Shown piece by piece: positions 16,458-25,482 of a stretch of 64,000 nt of DNA (its first letter is position 1; every line of letters begins with the position of its first letter). The DNA lies in contig NZ_LMWH01000237.1 of NCBI RefSeq assembly GCF_001507435.1, positions 27,691-91,690 of the forward strand, read 5' to 3'. The translations under genes were made by a program, and so were the position numbers. Source of the DNA: Streptomyces sp. NRRL F-5122. GTDB lineage: Bacteria > Actinomycetota > Actinomycetes > Streptomycetales > Streptomycetaceae. The notes under the pieces were generated by a model that worked only from the letters and a program-made list of their open reading frames with translations, did not search any database and was not told where the DNA came from.

Positions 16458-19400
16458 CTAGCCTTCTGACGCCTTGCCACCCGAACGGGGCGCACCCACG
16501 GTGGCTCCCGCCTTGACGCCTCCGTCCTTGCCGCCGCTCGACGGGGCCTCGAAGGACTCCAACGCCTCCAGGACGTCCTGGACACGGGAGATCTCCGCAT
16601 TGATGTCCTCCCGGCGGCGCACCAGGATCTCCAGCTCCCGCTTGCCCTCCTCGACGGCCGTACGGGCCTCGTGGATCGCCTCGGCCTTGATCTTCTCCGC
16701 CTCGGCGACCAGGCTGGCCTTCTTCTGCTCGGCCTCCTTCAGCAGCCCCTCGGCCTTCTTGACCGCGGCGATACGGACCTTGCCCGCCTCGGAGTTGGCC
16801 TCCGAGACGATCTCCTTCGCCTGTCCCTTGGCCTTCTCCAGCTGCTCCTCGGCCGCCTTGATCAGCGCGTCGCACCGCTCGCCCGCCGACTTCATGGCCT
16901 CGGCCGACTCCCGCCGCGCCCGCTCGTGCAGCTCCTCGATCTCGCTCGTGATGCGGTCGCGCAGCTCCTCTGCCCGCTCCCGGATCGCGGTCGCGTCCCG
17001 GCGCGCGCCGACCAGCAGCTCGTCCGCGTCGGACCGGGACCGCTCCACCAGCGAGTTGCCCTCGACCGTGGCCTCGGAGACGAGGCGCTCGGCCTCCTGG
17101 CGGGCGACGCCCACCATGGTGTCGGCCTGCGACTCGGCGTCCGCGGTCGTCCTGCGCGCGGTCTGCTGGGCCTCCGTGAGCAGCTTGTCGGCCTCGGAGG
17201 TGGTCTCCGTGATGAGCGTGTCGACCTGCTCGGCCGCCTCGGAGCGCCGCTTGTTGGCGTCCTTGCGGGCCTCGTCCAGGGTCCGCTCGGCCTCCTCGCG
17301 GGCGGCCGAGGTGATCCGCTCGGCCTCGGCGGCCGCCTCGGCCCTGACGCGCTCCGACTCGGAGCGGATGCGCTCGGCGTGCGCTTGCGCGGAGCCGACC
17401 GTCTCGGCTGCCTCGGCACGCAGCCGCTCCGCCTCGGCGGCGGTCTCCGCGGTGAGCCGCTCGGCCTCCGCCGTCGCCTCGGTGATGAGGGTGTCCACCT
17501 GGGCGGCGGCGTCCGACCGCATCCGGTTCGCGTCCTCGCGCGCCTCCGCACGGGTGCGCGCCGCGTCCTGGTCGGCCGTGGCGATCGCGTCCGACACCTC
17601 CGCCCGCACACGCTGGGCATGCTCGGCGGCGTCCGAACGGATCCGGTCGGCCTCGGCGATCGCCTCCGAAACCGTCCGCTCCGCGAGGGACTTGGCGGCC
17701 TCCGTCTCGTCGGCGGCCTCCTGCCGCAGGCGTGCCGCGTCTGCGCCGGCCCGCTCGCGCTCCGCGTAGGCGTCGGCGCGGACCCGGTCGGCCTCCTCCT
17801 GCGCCTCGGTGCGCGTGCGCGCCGCCGCGTGCTCGGCGGCCGAGCGCAGGCCGGTGATCTCCTCCTGCGCCTGTTCGTGCAGCCCGGTCACGGAGTCCCG
17901 CACCTGCTGGGCGTGCTGCTCGGCGGCCGAGACCATCTCGGTGGCCCGCCGGTCGGCCTCCTCGACCAGCCGTACGGCCTCGGTCTGGGCCTCCTCGACC
18001 CGGGCGCGCGCCACGGCGAGCAGTTCCTCGCTCTGCTCGCGGGCCCGCTCGCGCTCCTGGTCGGCATCCTGGCGCGCCGAACCGAGGAGTTCCTCGGCCT
18101 CGCGGCGGCGCCGGGTCGCCTCCTCCTGCGCGGCGGCGAGCGTCTCCGTGGCCTCGGTGGCCAGCCGCTCGGCGGCGGCCTGCGCCTCGGCGCGTACCCG
18201 GTCGGCGGTGTCCTGCGCCTCCGTCTTGAGCCGCTCGGCCTCGGCCGCGGCGTCCGTGCGCAGACGCACGGCGACGGCCTCGCCCTCGGCACGGGAGGCG
18301 GACGCGTCGGCGGCGGCCTCCGTGCGCAGCCGGTCCGCCTCCGTCTCGGCCTGCGCCTGGAGCGTACGGATGCGCTCGGCTGCCTCGGAGCGCAGCCGCT
18401 CGCCCTCCTCGACGGCCTCGCGGCGGATCCGCTCGGCCTCCACGCGGGCGTCGGTGAGGGCCTCCTCTGCGGAGGTGAACCGCTGTTCGGCCTCGGTCTG
18501 CAGACGGGTCAGCTCCGCGGCCGCGTCCGCCCGGCGCGCCTCGACCCCACGCTCGGTCTCCTCGCGCAGCTCACGGGCGGCCCGCTCGGCCTCCTCCTTG
18601 ATCGCGTCCGACAGCTCGACGGCCTCGGCGCGCTGCGTCTCGGCCTCGCTGCGGGTGCGCTCGAGGGTCTCCTCGGCCTGGCGGCGCAGCGTCGAGGCGC
18701 GTTCGATGGCCTCGGTGCGCACCTTCTCGCTGTCGGTGGTCGCGGTCGCACGCATCTCGTCCGCGTCGGCCTTCGCCTTGGCGAGCAGCTCCTCGGCGGT
18801 CTTGGCCGCCTCCTCGATCTGCTGGACGGCCTCGCGACGGGCCTCCGCCCGGATCCCCTCGCCCTCGGCCACCGCCTCGGCACGCAGCTGCTCGGCCTCG
18901 CCGCGCAGCCTGCGCGCCTCCTCCTGCAGCTCGACCGTCTTGGCGCGGTACTCCTTGGTGTCGTCCTTCGCCGCGCCCTTGAGCTGCTCGGCGATGTCGT
19001 GCGCCTCGGCGCGCAGCCGGTCCGCCTCGGTCTCGGCCTCGCGGCGGATCCGCTCGGCCTCCTCGCCCGCGGCCTTGGTGGTCGCCTTGGCGTCGTCGGC
19101 CGCCTTGGTCAGGACGTCCTCGGCGGTGCGGGCCGTCTTGGCGAGCTGGGAGGCGGTCTCCTCGGCCGTGATGCTGCGGGCCTTCTCCGAGGCCTCCGCG
19201 AGGATCTTCTCGGCCTCCGTCTTGGCGTCGGCGACGACCTGCTCGGCCTCGGCCTTGGTGCTCTCGGCCTCCTTGGTGGCCTCGCTGACGAGCCGGGCGA
19301 CCTGCTCCTTGGCGGTGCGGGTGCGCTGCTCGTTGGTCGACTCGGCGCCCGCCAGGGCCTTGGCCGCGGCCTCCTTCGCCTCGGCGACCACCTTGTCCGC

Positions 19401-20243
19401 CTCGGCACGCGCCTCGCGCAGCGCCGTCTCGGCCTCGGCCATCCGCTGCTCGGCGGCACGGCTCAGCTCGGCGGACTGCCGGCGGGCGGCGTCCGACTCG
19501 GTGGCCGAGGAGGAGCGCAGCTGCTCGGCGTGGTCGGTCGCCTCCTGGGCCTGGGAGGACGCGGCGTTCAGCAGGCGCTCGGCGTCCGTGCGGGCCCGGC
19601 GCAGGATCTGGTCGGCCTCGGCGCGGGCGGCCTCCGCGTCGCTCTGCAGCCGCTGCCGGGCCTCGGCGGTGACCCGCTCGGCCTCGGCGCGGGCGGCGGC
19701 GAGCGCCTGCTCGGCCTCGGCGCGCGACTCCTCGACCAGACGGCGCGCCTGGGACTCGGAGCGGGCGCGCAGCTGCTCGGCCCACGCCACGTTCTCGTTG
19801 ACGTGCGACTCGACGGTCTGCCGGCGCTCGGCCAGCTCCTGGTCGAGCTGCTGCCGACGGGTGACGGCCTCCGCGTGCAGTTCCGCCTGGAGGCGCGCGA
19901 CCTGCTCCGCGTGCTCCTGGAGGATGTGCTGCGTCTGCGCGCGGACCTGGCTCAGCTCGCGCTCGGCGTCGGCCCGCAGCTGGTCCGCCTGCATCTGGGC
20001 AGTACGGAGCATCTGCTCGGCCTGATAGCCGATGTCGGTCCCGTCGTAGGCAGGACGGGTCATCAGGGTGCGGCGCGCCTCGTGCAGCTTGGCGCGCAGC
20101 ACCTCGACCTGGTAGCCGAGGTCCTCGGCGTGCTGGATCGCCTTTTCCCGCTCGGTCTTCAGCCGCTCCATCTCGGCCTCGAACCGAGAGAGGTGATCGA
20201 CGTCAGCCGCCGGCTCTCGCTCCTGGCGTTCGTAGCCCCGCAC
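16458..20243 (-). CDS. scy: Scy, giant coiled-coil polarity scaffold
   Basis: 1261 residues from the GTG that gives VRGYERQEREPAADVDHLSRFE, the expected Scy N-terminus. An upstream TTG is possible but unlikely. Scy organises the tip-organising centre with DivIVA and FilP and controls where hyphae branch. The N-terminal ~200 residues are a heptad coiled coil (LQAELHAEAVTRRQQLDQEL). The rest is an extremely repetitive Ala/Glu/Arg rod with units like AEAERLRTEA and EAERIRREA, the hendecad-based 51-residue repeat described for Scy. The end is a short non-helical tail. The repeated protein is also repeated at the DNA level, a likely source of length variation. Confidence 0.96.
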   Translation of the reverse strand: MRGYERQEREPAADVDHLSRFEAEMERLKTEREKAIQHAEDLGYQVEVLRAKLHEARRTLMTRPAYDGTDIGYQAEQMLRTAQMQADQLRADAERELSQVRAQTQHILQEHAEQVARLQAELHAEAVTRRQQLDQELAERRQTVESHVNENVAWAEQLRARSESQARRLVEESRAEAEQALAAARAEAERVTAEARQRLQSDAEAARAEADQILRRARTDAERLLNAASSQAQEATDHAEQLRSSSATESDAARRQSAELSRAAEQRMAEAETALREARAEADKVVAEAKEAAAKALAGAESTNEQRTRTAKEQVARLVSEATKEAESTKAEAEQVVADAKTEAEKILAEASEKARSITAEETASQLAKTARTAEDVLTKAADDAKATTKAAGEEAERIRREAETEADRLRAEAHDIAEQLKGAAKDDTKEYRAKTVELQEEARRLRGEAEQLRAEAVAEGEGIRAEARREAVQQIEEAAKTAEELLAKAKADADEMRATATTDSEKVRTEAIERASTLRRQAEETLERTRSEAETQRAEAVELSDAIKEEAERAARELREETERGVEARRADAAAELTRLQTEAEQRFTSAEEALTDARVEAERIRREAVEEGERLRSEAAERIRTLQAQAETEADRLRTEAAADASASRAEGEAVAVRLRTDAAAEAERLKTEAQDTADRVRAEAQAAAERLATEATETLAAAQEEATRRRREAEELLGSARQDADQERERAREQSEELLAVARARVEEAQTEAVRLVEEADRRATEMVSAAEQHAQQVRDSVTGLHEQAQEEITGLRSAAEHAAARTRTEAQEEADRVRADAYAERERAGADAARLRQEAADETEAAKSLAERTVSEAIAEADRIRSDAAEHAQRVRAEVSDAIATADQDAARTRAEAREDANRMRSDAAAQVDTLITEATAEAERLTAETAAEAERLRAEAAETVGSAQAHAERIRSESERVRAEAAAEAERITSAAREEAERTLDEARKDANKRRSEAAEQVDTLITETTSEADKLLTEAQQTARRTTADAESQADTMVGVARQEAERLVSEATVEGNSLVERSRSDADELLVGARRDATAIRERAEELRDRITSEIEELHERARRESAEAMKSAGERCDALIKAAEEQLEKAKGQAKEIVSEANSEAGKVRIAAVKKAEGLLKEAEQKKASLVAEAEKIKAEAIHEARTAVEEGKRELEILVRRREDINAEISRVQDVLEALESFEAPSSGGKDGGVKAGATVGAPRSGGKASEG

Positions 20244-20476
20244 TGCGCGGTCCCATCCGTCCCCTGGTCGCAAGTCTCTCCAAACGAGCTCCGTCCATCC
20301 GCCGAACGGTGCCCCCGGGGAATGGTGTCAGATCAACGACGGAGCATGGGCTGCTGCCCCGACGCTCGTCCCCCGAAACCCGGACCCCGGCCTCGTGTCC
20401 CACCGGTCGGGCGGGACCCGGTCGCCCTGGTGGAGCGGCGACCGCCCCCAACCCTACCGGCCCATATGTACGGGAG

Positions 20477-20917
20477 TCAGTGCTCAGGTGACTCAACAGC
20501 CGCGGATGTGACCAGTTCTGTCAGAACTCCGTGGCAATCCTTCGGGTGCAGGAAGGTGATCCGCGACCCCATGGAACCGACTCGTGGCTCCTCGTACAGA
20601 ACGCGTACGCCCTTGTCGCGGATGTCGGCGGAGTCCCCGTCGACATCCGCGGTACCGAAGGCGATGTGGTGCACACCCTCGCCGTTCTTCGCCAGCCACT
20701 TGGCGACGGTGGAGTCCTCGCGGACGGGTTCGAGAAGCTGGAGGTAGGAGGCACCGCCGTCGTCGGTGTCGTTGATCTTCAACATGGCCTCGCGCACGCC
20801 CTGTTCTTCGTTGACCTCGGTGTGGAACACGGAGAAGCCGTACGTCGAGGTGTAGAACTCGACGGTCTTCTCGAGGTCGAAACAGGCGATCCCGATGTGG
20901 TCGATTCGCGTCAGCAT
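20477..20917 (-). CDS. mce: Methylmalonyl-CoA epimerase
   Basis: 146 residues, the normal length of this VOC-fold enzyme. It interconverts (2R)- and (2S)-methylmalonyl-CoA, linking propionyl-CoA carboxylase and methylmalonyl-CoA mutase. The start gives MLTRIDHIGIACFDLEKTVEFY with the first metal His in DHIGIA. The second half has GEGVHHIAFGTADVD with another metal His, and ITFLHPKDCHGVLTELV with the final Glu ligand. It is divergent from the acetyl-CoA acetyltransferase gene. The substrate supplies extender units for polyketides and feeds the succinyl-CoA pool. Confidence 0.95.
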   Translation of the reverse strand: MLTRIDHIGIACFDLEKTVEFYTSTYGFSVFHTEVNEEQGVREAMLKINDTDDGGASYLQLLEPVREDSTVAKWLAKNGEGVHHIAFGTADVDGDSADIRDKGVRVLYEEPRVGSMGSRITFLHPKDCHGVLTELVTSAAVESPEH

Positions 20918-21065
20918 GCTGTTAGTGCAGCGCTCCTGAAGTGGTTACGCAACGTGCGCGCGATCACACCGACGGCTTGATGACGGGGCGGACTACCGCT
21001 CAGTACATTCGAAGTAAACCCTCGTTCACTCCTCGGCTGTGCAGGCCGGAAGGGGATCGCAGCTC

Positions 21066-22268
21066 ATGTCTGGAACGAACAGCACGACCTCCGTCATCGT
21101 GGCGGGTGCCCGCACCCCGATGGGACGGCTGCTCGGCTCGCTGAAATCCTTCTCCGGAGCCGACCTCGGCGGCTTCGCGATCAAGGCCGCCCTGGACCGT
21201 GCGGGGATCGGCGGCGACCAGGTGCAGTACGTGATCATGGGGCAGGTGCTGCAGGCCGGTGCCGGGCAGATCCCCGCACGTCAGGCCGCGGTCAAGGCCG
21301 GCATTCCGATGAACGTCCCGGCGTTGACGATCAACAAGGTGTGCCTGTCGGGGCTCGACGCGATCGCGCTCGCCGACCAGCTGATCCGTGCGGGTGAATT
21401 CGACGTGATCGTCGCGGGCGGCCAGGAGTCCATGACCAACGCCCCGCACCTGCTGCCGAAGTCCCGCGAGGGCTTCAAGTACGGCGCGGTGCAGATGCTC
21501 GACGCGATGGCGCACGACGGTCTGACCGACTCCTTCGAGGGCATCGCCATGGGCGAGTCGACCGAGAAGCACAACGTCCGCCTGGGCCTCGGCCGGGCGG
21601 AGCAGGACGAGATCGCCGCGCTGTCCCACCAGCGCGCCGCCGCCGCCCAGAAGAACGGCGTCTTCGAGGCCGAGATCGCTCCGGTGGAGGTCCCGCAGCG
21701 CAAGGGCGAGCCGGTCCTCGTCAGCCAGGACGAGGGCATCCGCGGCGAGACGACGGTGGAGACGCTCGCGAAGCTGCGTCCGGCCTTCAGCAAGGACGGC
21801 ACGATCACGGCCGGCTCCTCCTCGCAGATCTCCGACGGTGCGGCGGCCGTGGTCGTGATGAGCAAGGCCAAGGCGCAGGAGCTGGGCCTGGAGTGGATCG
21901 CCGAGATCGGCGCCCACGGCAACGTGGCGGGCCCGGACAACTCCCTGCAGTCGCAGCCGTCGAACGCGATCCGGCACGCGCTGAAGAAGGAGGGCCTCGA
22001 GGTCTCGGACCTCGACCTGATCGAGATCAACGAGGCGTTCGCGGCGGTTGCCGTGCAGTCAATGAAGGATCTCGGGGTTTCCTCCGAAATGGTGAATGTC
22101 CATGGCGGCGCCATTGCCCTGGGGCACCCGATCGGGATGTCCGGGGCGCGGCTGGTCCTCCACCTCGCCCTGGAGCTGAAGCGGCGCGGCGGAGGGGTGG
22201 GCGCGGCCGCCCTGTGCGGCGGCGGCGGTCAGGGCGACGCCCTGATCGTGCGGGTGCCCAAGGCCTGA
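21066..22268 (+). CDS. Acetyl-CoA acetyltransferase (thiolase)
   Basis: 400 residues. It condenses two acetyl-CoA to acetoacetyl-CoA, or cleaves 3-ketoacyl-CoA. Start ATG follows an AAGGGG box. The nucleophile Cys is in NKVCLSG (residue ~93), the His in [14 protein letters not shown] (~354), the second Cys in [13 protein letters not shown] (~384). [11 protein letters not shown] is the other family signature. It lies 46 nt before meaB, so the two are probably one operon. Product acetoacetyl-CoA could go to the dehydrogenase encoded at 3.9 kb. Assignment is firm at family level; the preferred direction is not visible. Confidence 0.94.
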   Translation: MSGTNSTTSVIVAGARTPMGRLLGSLKSFSGADLGGFAIKAALDRAGIGGDQVQYVIMGQVLQAGAGQIPARQAAVKAGIPMNVPALTINKVCLSGLDAIALADQLIRAGEFDVIVAGGQESMTNAPHLLPKSREGFKYGAVQMLDAMAHDGLTDSFEGIAMGESTEKHNVRLGLGRAEQDEIAALSHQRAAAAQKNGVFEAEIAPVEVPQRKGEPVLVSQDEGIRGETTVETLAKLRPAFSKDGTITAGSSSQISDGAAAVVVMSKAKAQELGLEWIAEIGAHGNVAGPDNSLQSQPSNAIRHALKKEGLEVSDLDLIEINEAFAAVAVQSMKDLGVSSEMVNVHGGAIALGHPIGMSGARLVLHLALELKRRGGGVGAAALCGGGGQGDALIVRVPKA

Positions 22269-22314
22269 CCATCCCGTACCTCGCCACGTCGTCACGAATC
22301 GGAACGGAGCTGTG

Positions 22315-23271
22315 ATGCAGGACGTCTCCTCGCTGGTCGCCCAGGCCAGGGAAGGCCGGCCGCGGGCCGTGGCCCGGCTGATCTCCTTGGTCGAGGGGGC
22401 GTCCCCGCAGCTCAGGGAGGTCATGGCGGCCCTCGCCCCCCTCACGGGCGGGGCCTATGTGGTGGGCCTGACCGGCTCGCCCGGGGTGGGGAAGTCCACC
22501 TCCACCTCGGCGCTCGTGACGGCGTACCGCAAGCAGGGCAAGCGGGTCGGCGTCCTGGCCGTCGACCCGTCCTCGCCCTTCTCGGGCGGTGCGCTGCTGG
22601 GCGACCGCGTCCGGATGTCGGAGCATGCCTCGGACCCCGGCGTGTACATCCGTTCGATGGCTACGCGCGGGCATCTGGGCGGCCTCGCCTGGGCTGCTCC
22701 GCAGGCGATCCGGGTGCTGGACGCGGCGGGCTGCGACGTGATCCTGGTGGAGACCGTCGGCGTGGGCCAGTCGGAGGTGGAGATCGCCTCGCAGGCCGAC
22801 ACCTCGGTCGTGCTGCTGGCGCCCGGGATGGGCGACGGCATCCAGGCCGCGAAGGCGGGCATCCTGGAGATCGGCGACGTGTACGTCGTCAACAAGGCCG
22901 ACCGCGACGGCGCGGACGCGACCGCGCGCGAGCTGAACCACATGCTGGGGCTCGGTGAGTCGCGCGCCCCGGGCGACTGGCGTCCGCCGATCGTGAAGAC
23001 CGTCGCGGCGCGCGGCGAGGGCGTCGACGAGGTCGTCGAGGCGCTGGAGAAGCACCGGGCGTGGATGGAGGAGCGCGGGGTGCTCGCTGAGCGCCGGCGC
23101 AAGCGCGCCGGCCACGAGGTCGAGACGATCGCGGTGACGGCGCTGCGGGAGCGGATCGGCGATCTGCACGGCGACCGCCGTCTGGGCGCGCTGGCGGAGC
23201 GGATCGTGGCGGGGGAGCTTGATCCCTACCGGGCGGCGGACGAACTCGTGGCGGGTCTCACGAACGGCTGA
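22315..23271 (+). CDS. meaB: MeaB, GTPase chaperone of cobalamin-dependent acyl-CoA mutases
   Basis: 318 residues. MeaB (G3E family) protects the mutase and gates loading of adenosylcobalamin. Start chosen at ATG, 5 nt after GGAG; a GTG one codon earlier has poorer spacing. The P-loop GSPGVGKST is at ~54-62, the base-binding NKAD at ~200, and the switch region has VLAVDPSSPFSGGALLGDR and ETVGVGQSEVEIA, signature sequences of MeaB/ArgK. The C-terminal dimer helix (DLHGDRRLGALAERIV) is present. The mutase subunits for methylmalonyl-CoA are not next door; isobutyryl-CoA mutase large subunit lies 8.5 kb away. Confidence 0.95.
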   Translation: MQDVSSLVAQAREGRPRAVARLISLVEGASPQLREVMAALAPLTGGAYVVGLTGSPGVGKSTSTSALVTAYRKQGKRVGVLAVDPSSPFSGGALLGDRVRMSEHASDPGVYIRSMATRGHLGGLAWAAPQAIRVLDAAGCDVILVETVGVGQSEVEIASQADTSVVLLAPGMGDGIQAAKAGILEIGDVYVVNKADRDGADATARELNHMLGLGESRAPGDWRPPIVKTVAARGEGVDEVVEALEKHRAWMEERGVLAERRRKRAGHEVETIAVTALRERIGDLHGDRRLGALAERIVAGELDPYRAADELVAGLTNG

Positions 23272-23280
23272 ACGGCCATC

Positions 23281-23321
23281 GGTGCCGGGTGCCGGGAAAG
23301 CCCGTGACGGGCCCCGGCACC
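23281..23321 (+). terminator. Hairpin after meaB
   Basis: GGTGCCGGG pairs with CCCGGCACC around a GC-rich loop, starting 9 nt after the meaB stop. Likely terminator. It overlaps the -35 region proposed for the downstream transporter promoter. Confidence 0.65.
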
Positions 23322-23361
23322 CGCTGCTACGTTGATCCGCATGTTCCTCCTCTTGGCATAG
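23304..23361 (+). promoter_or_regulatory. Possible promoter with leaderless mini-ORF before the MFS gene
   Basis: GTGACG (23304-23309), an 18-nt spacer and TACGTT (23328-23333) form a weak promoter; start of transcription would fall at or next to an ATG at 23341. That ATG opens a 6-codon frame reading MFLLLA then a stop (23359-23361). It is about 100 nt before the transporter start. A leader peptide that couples translation to exporter expression is conceivable; evidence is only positional. Confidence 0.3.
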
Positions 23362-23458
23362 GGCCTGCCCAGGTCCGCGATCGGCACACGGCGTCCGGCC
23401 GTGGTCGTCGCGGCACTCAGGCGTCCCCCTTCCATGCCTCCCGTCGAGGAACCTCCAC

Positions 23459-24823
23459 ATGCCCACGCCTGCTTTCGGGCGGCCTTCGTATGCCGCCGTT
23501 CTGCGTGTCCCCCACGCCCGCCGCACCTTCGCCGCCGCGCTGGTCGGCCGGCTGTCGTACGGGACGGTGTCCATCGCCGTCCTGCTGTCCGTGACCAGGG
23601 CCACCGGGTCCTACGCCGTGGCCGGTACGGTCATGGCGCTCTTCGGTGCCACCACGGTCCTCCTCTCGCCGCTGCGGGCGGCTTTCGTCGACCGGTACGG
23701 GCCCGGACGGGCGCTGACACCCATGGCACTGATCCACGCCGGGCTGCTCGCGGCGCTCGCAGTGGCGAGCTGGCGGCCCGGTGCGCCGGCACCGCTGCTC
23801 GCAGGCCTCGCCCTGGCCGCGGGTGCCTTCCCGCCCCCTCTGGGGCCCACGATGCGGGCCGTGTGGAGCGGGCTGATCGACGATCCCCGACTGCTGCAGC
23901 GCGCCTTCGGGCTCGACGGAGTGGTCGAGGAACTGCTGTTCGTGTCCGGGCCGCTGCTGGTGGGCGCACTTGTGCGGTGGGCGCCGCCTGCGGCGGGAGT
24001 GGCCCTCAGCGCGCTGCTGGTGGCCGTCGGCACCGCCGTCTTCGTCGCGTGCCCGCCGGTGGCCCGTACCCGGCCCGGCACGGCGCGGCGGGGCCGGTCC
24101 ACGGGGCGCCCGCGGCTCGCGCCGGGGCTCGCCCAGCCGGTGACGGTGGCCGCCGGGGTCGGGCTGGGGATCGGCGCGCTGGATCTGCTGGTCCTGGCCT
24201 TCGCCGAGCAGCGGCACTACGGCGACGGCGTCGCGGCGTGGGTGCTGGCGGCGCTGTCCGCGGGCAGCGCCGTCGGCGGGCTGCTGAACGGCGCGGTCGA
24301 CTGGCGCACGAGCGCCCGGGTCAGGCTGCCGGTGCCGGCGGCGGCGCTCGGGCTGACGCTGGCCGTGGCGGGCATCGCTCCCGGCGTCGCGGTTCTGACG
24401 GCGGCCGTGGCCTGTGCGGGCCTGTTCATCGCCCCCGCCCTGACGACGTCGTACCTGATCGCGGACGAGTCGGCACCACCGGGCCTGCGCACACAGGCCG
24501 GAGCCTGGGTGAACACGGCGGTCAACGCGGGCAGCTCGGCGGGCTCGGCGGCGGTGGGCGTGCTGCTGGGCCGGCTGCCGCTGGGCGTCTGCTTCGCCGT
24601 GTCCGGCGCGGCCACGCTGACCGCGGCCGTCGCCGCTCTCGCCGGCCGGCCGGGCGCTGTGCTCGGGGCGCGGCGGTGCCGGCCCGGACCACCGGCGACG
24701 GACCGGGAGCGGTCCGTCGGCGCCGTGCCCGTGGATGTCGCGCCGGAGGCCGGGGGCGGGTTCCCGGCCGTTCCGTCCGCCCGCGGCGCGCGGCAGGGGC
24801 GCCGGGGCGGTCGGCGGCGCTGA
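23459..24823 (+). CDS. MFS transporter (probable exporter)
   Basis: 454 residues with about 12 hydrophobic segments (for example LLSVTRATGSYAVAGTVMALFGA, AGLLAALAVASWRPGAPAPLLAGLALAAGAF) and an Arg/Gly-rich cytosolic tail of ~60 residues. The motif RAAFVDRYGPGRALTPMAL after helix 2 matches the MFS loop 2-3 motif. The ATG start is preceded by GAGGAAC. It converges with a MarR regulator gene (25390-24914), a common exporter/regulator pairing. Substrate unknown. A few codons at the tail are of the kind that vary in homologues. Confidence 0.85.
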   Translation: MPTPAFGRPSYAAVLRVPHARRTFAAALVGRLSYGTVSIAVLLSVTRATGSYAVAGTVMALFGATTVLLSPLRAAFVDRYGPGRALTPMALIHAGLLAALAVASWRPGAPAPLLAGLALAAGAFPPPLGPTMRAVWSGLIDDPRLLQRAFGLDGVVEELLFVSGPLLVGALVRWAPPAAGVALSALLVAVGTAVFVACPPVARTRPGTARRGRSTGRPRLAPGLAQPVTVAAGVGLGIGALDLLVLAFAEQRHYGDGVAAWVLAALSAGSAVGGLLNGAVDWRTSARVRLPVPAAALGLTLAVAGIAPGVAVLTAAVACAGLFIAPALTTSYLIADESAPPGLRTQAGAWVNTAVNAGSSAGSAAVGVLLGRLPLGVCFAVSGAATLTAAVAALAGRPGAVLGARRCRPGPPATDRERSVGAVPVDVAPEAGGGFPAVPSARGARQGRRGGRRR

Positions 24824-24913
24824 CGGTCACCGTCGTGCGGTGCCCGTCGGGGCGGTCGGCGGTGCCGGCGCATCCGCCGGCCGCCCACGACTCCGGGTGA
24901 CCCCGGGGTACCG

Positions 24914-25390
24914 CTAGGGCTTGCCCCGCTGCCCCCGCAGGTGTTCCGCGATCGGGCGCAGGGACTTGTGGAGCTGCTCCAGGTCGTCCGGGGAGAGCAG
25001 GTCCATGAAGTGCCGCCGCACGGACGCCACGTGGTGCGGTGCGACTTTCTGCATCGTCTCCAGGCCTTGGTCCGTGAGGACCGCGAACAGGCCCCGACGG
25101 TCCGACTCGCAGTTCTCGCGCCGTACCAGATTCGCGTTCTCCATGCGGGTGATCTGGTGCGACAGGCGACTCTTGGACTGGAGGGTGGCGGCCGCGAGGT
25201 CGCTCATCCGCATCCGCATGCCCTCCGACTCCGAGAGATTCACGAGGATCTCGTAGTCGTTCATCGTCAGGCCGAACGGCTGCAAGTCCCGCTCGAGCTG
25301 GTACGTCAACAGCCTGTTGACCTCCAGGTGGGTGCGCCAGGCGCACTGCTCCGCATCGGTCAGCCAGCGCGTGGCCGTCTCGGTCTCCAT
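24914..25390 (-). CDS. MarR-family transcriptional regulator
   Basis: 158 residues. It is a winged-helix dimer: helix-turn-helix in MRMSDLAAATLQSKSRLSHQITRMENANLVRRENCESDRRG, with the wing carrying the usual D-R residues. A dimerisation helix at the N-terminus (DAEQCAWRTHLEVNRLLTYQLERDLQPFGLT) and at the C-terminus. The start ATG is 19 nt from a small dyad (ACCT-AAAA... at 25402-25412) likely to be its operator. It converges with the MFS exporter gene and could control it, but shares no promoter with it. Ligand unknown. Confidence 0.9.
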   Translation of the reverse strand: METETATRWLTDAEQCAWRTHLEVNRLLTYQLERDLQPFGLTMNDYEILVNLSESEGMRMRMSDLAAATLQSKSRLSHQITRMENANLVRRENCESDRRGLFAVLTDQGLETMQKVAPHHVASVRRHFMDLLSPDDLEQLHKSLRPIAEHLRGQRGKP

Positions 25391-25401
25391 GAATCAAGTC
25401 T

Positions 25402-25412
25402 ACCTAAAAGGT
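25402..25412. promoter_or_regulatory. Candidate MarR operator
   Basis: ACCT-AAA-AGGT, a perfect 4-bp-arm dyad in AT-rich sequence immediately upstream of the marR start. It fits autoregulation. Arms are short, so confidence is limited. Confidence 0.35.
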
Positions 25413-25482
25413 TGAAAGGCGAACTAGTGAGGGTGGTGTGACGGTGCGCACGCGTTCGATGTCACACTCCGCAGACTACCGC

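Noticed and set aside
17000..19800. Regular short repeats that could suggest a CRISPR array
   Set aside because: The repeats are in-frame coding units of the Scy rod, with no conserved palindromic repeat and no unique spacers, and no cas genes nearby.
16671..20747. A 1358-codon open frame on the plus strand opposite scy
   Set aside because: It is a by-product of the repetitive, GC-rich scy gene; translation is Leu/Gly/Arg-rich low complexity with no ribosome site, and scy itself is a known family.
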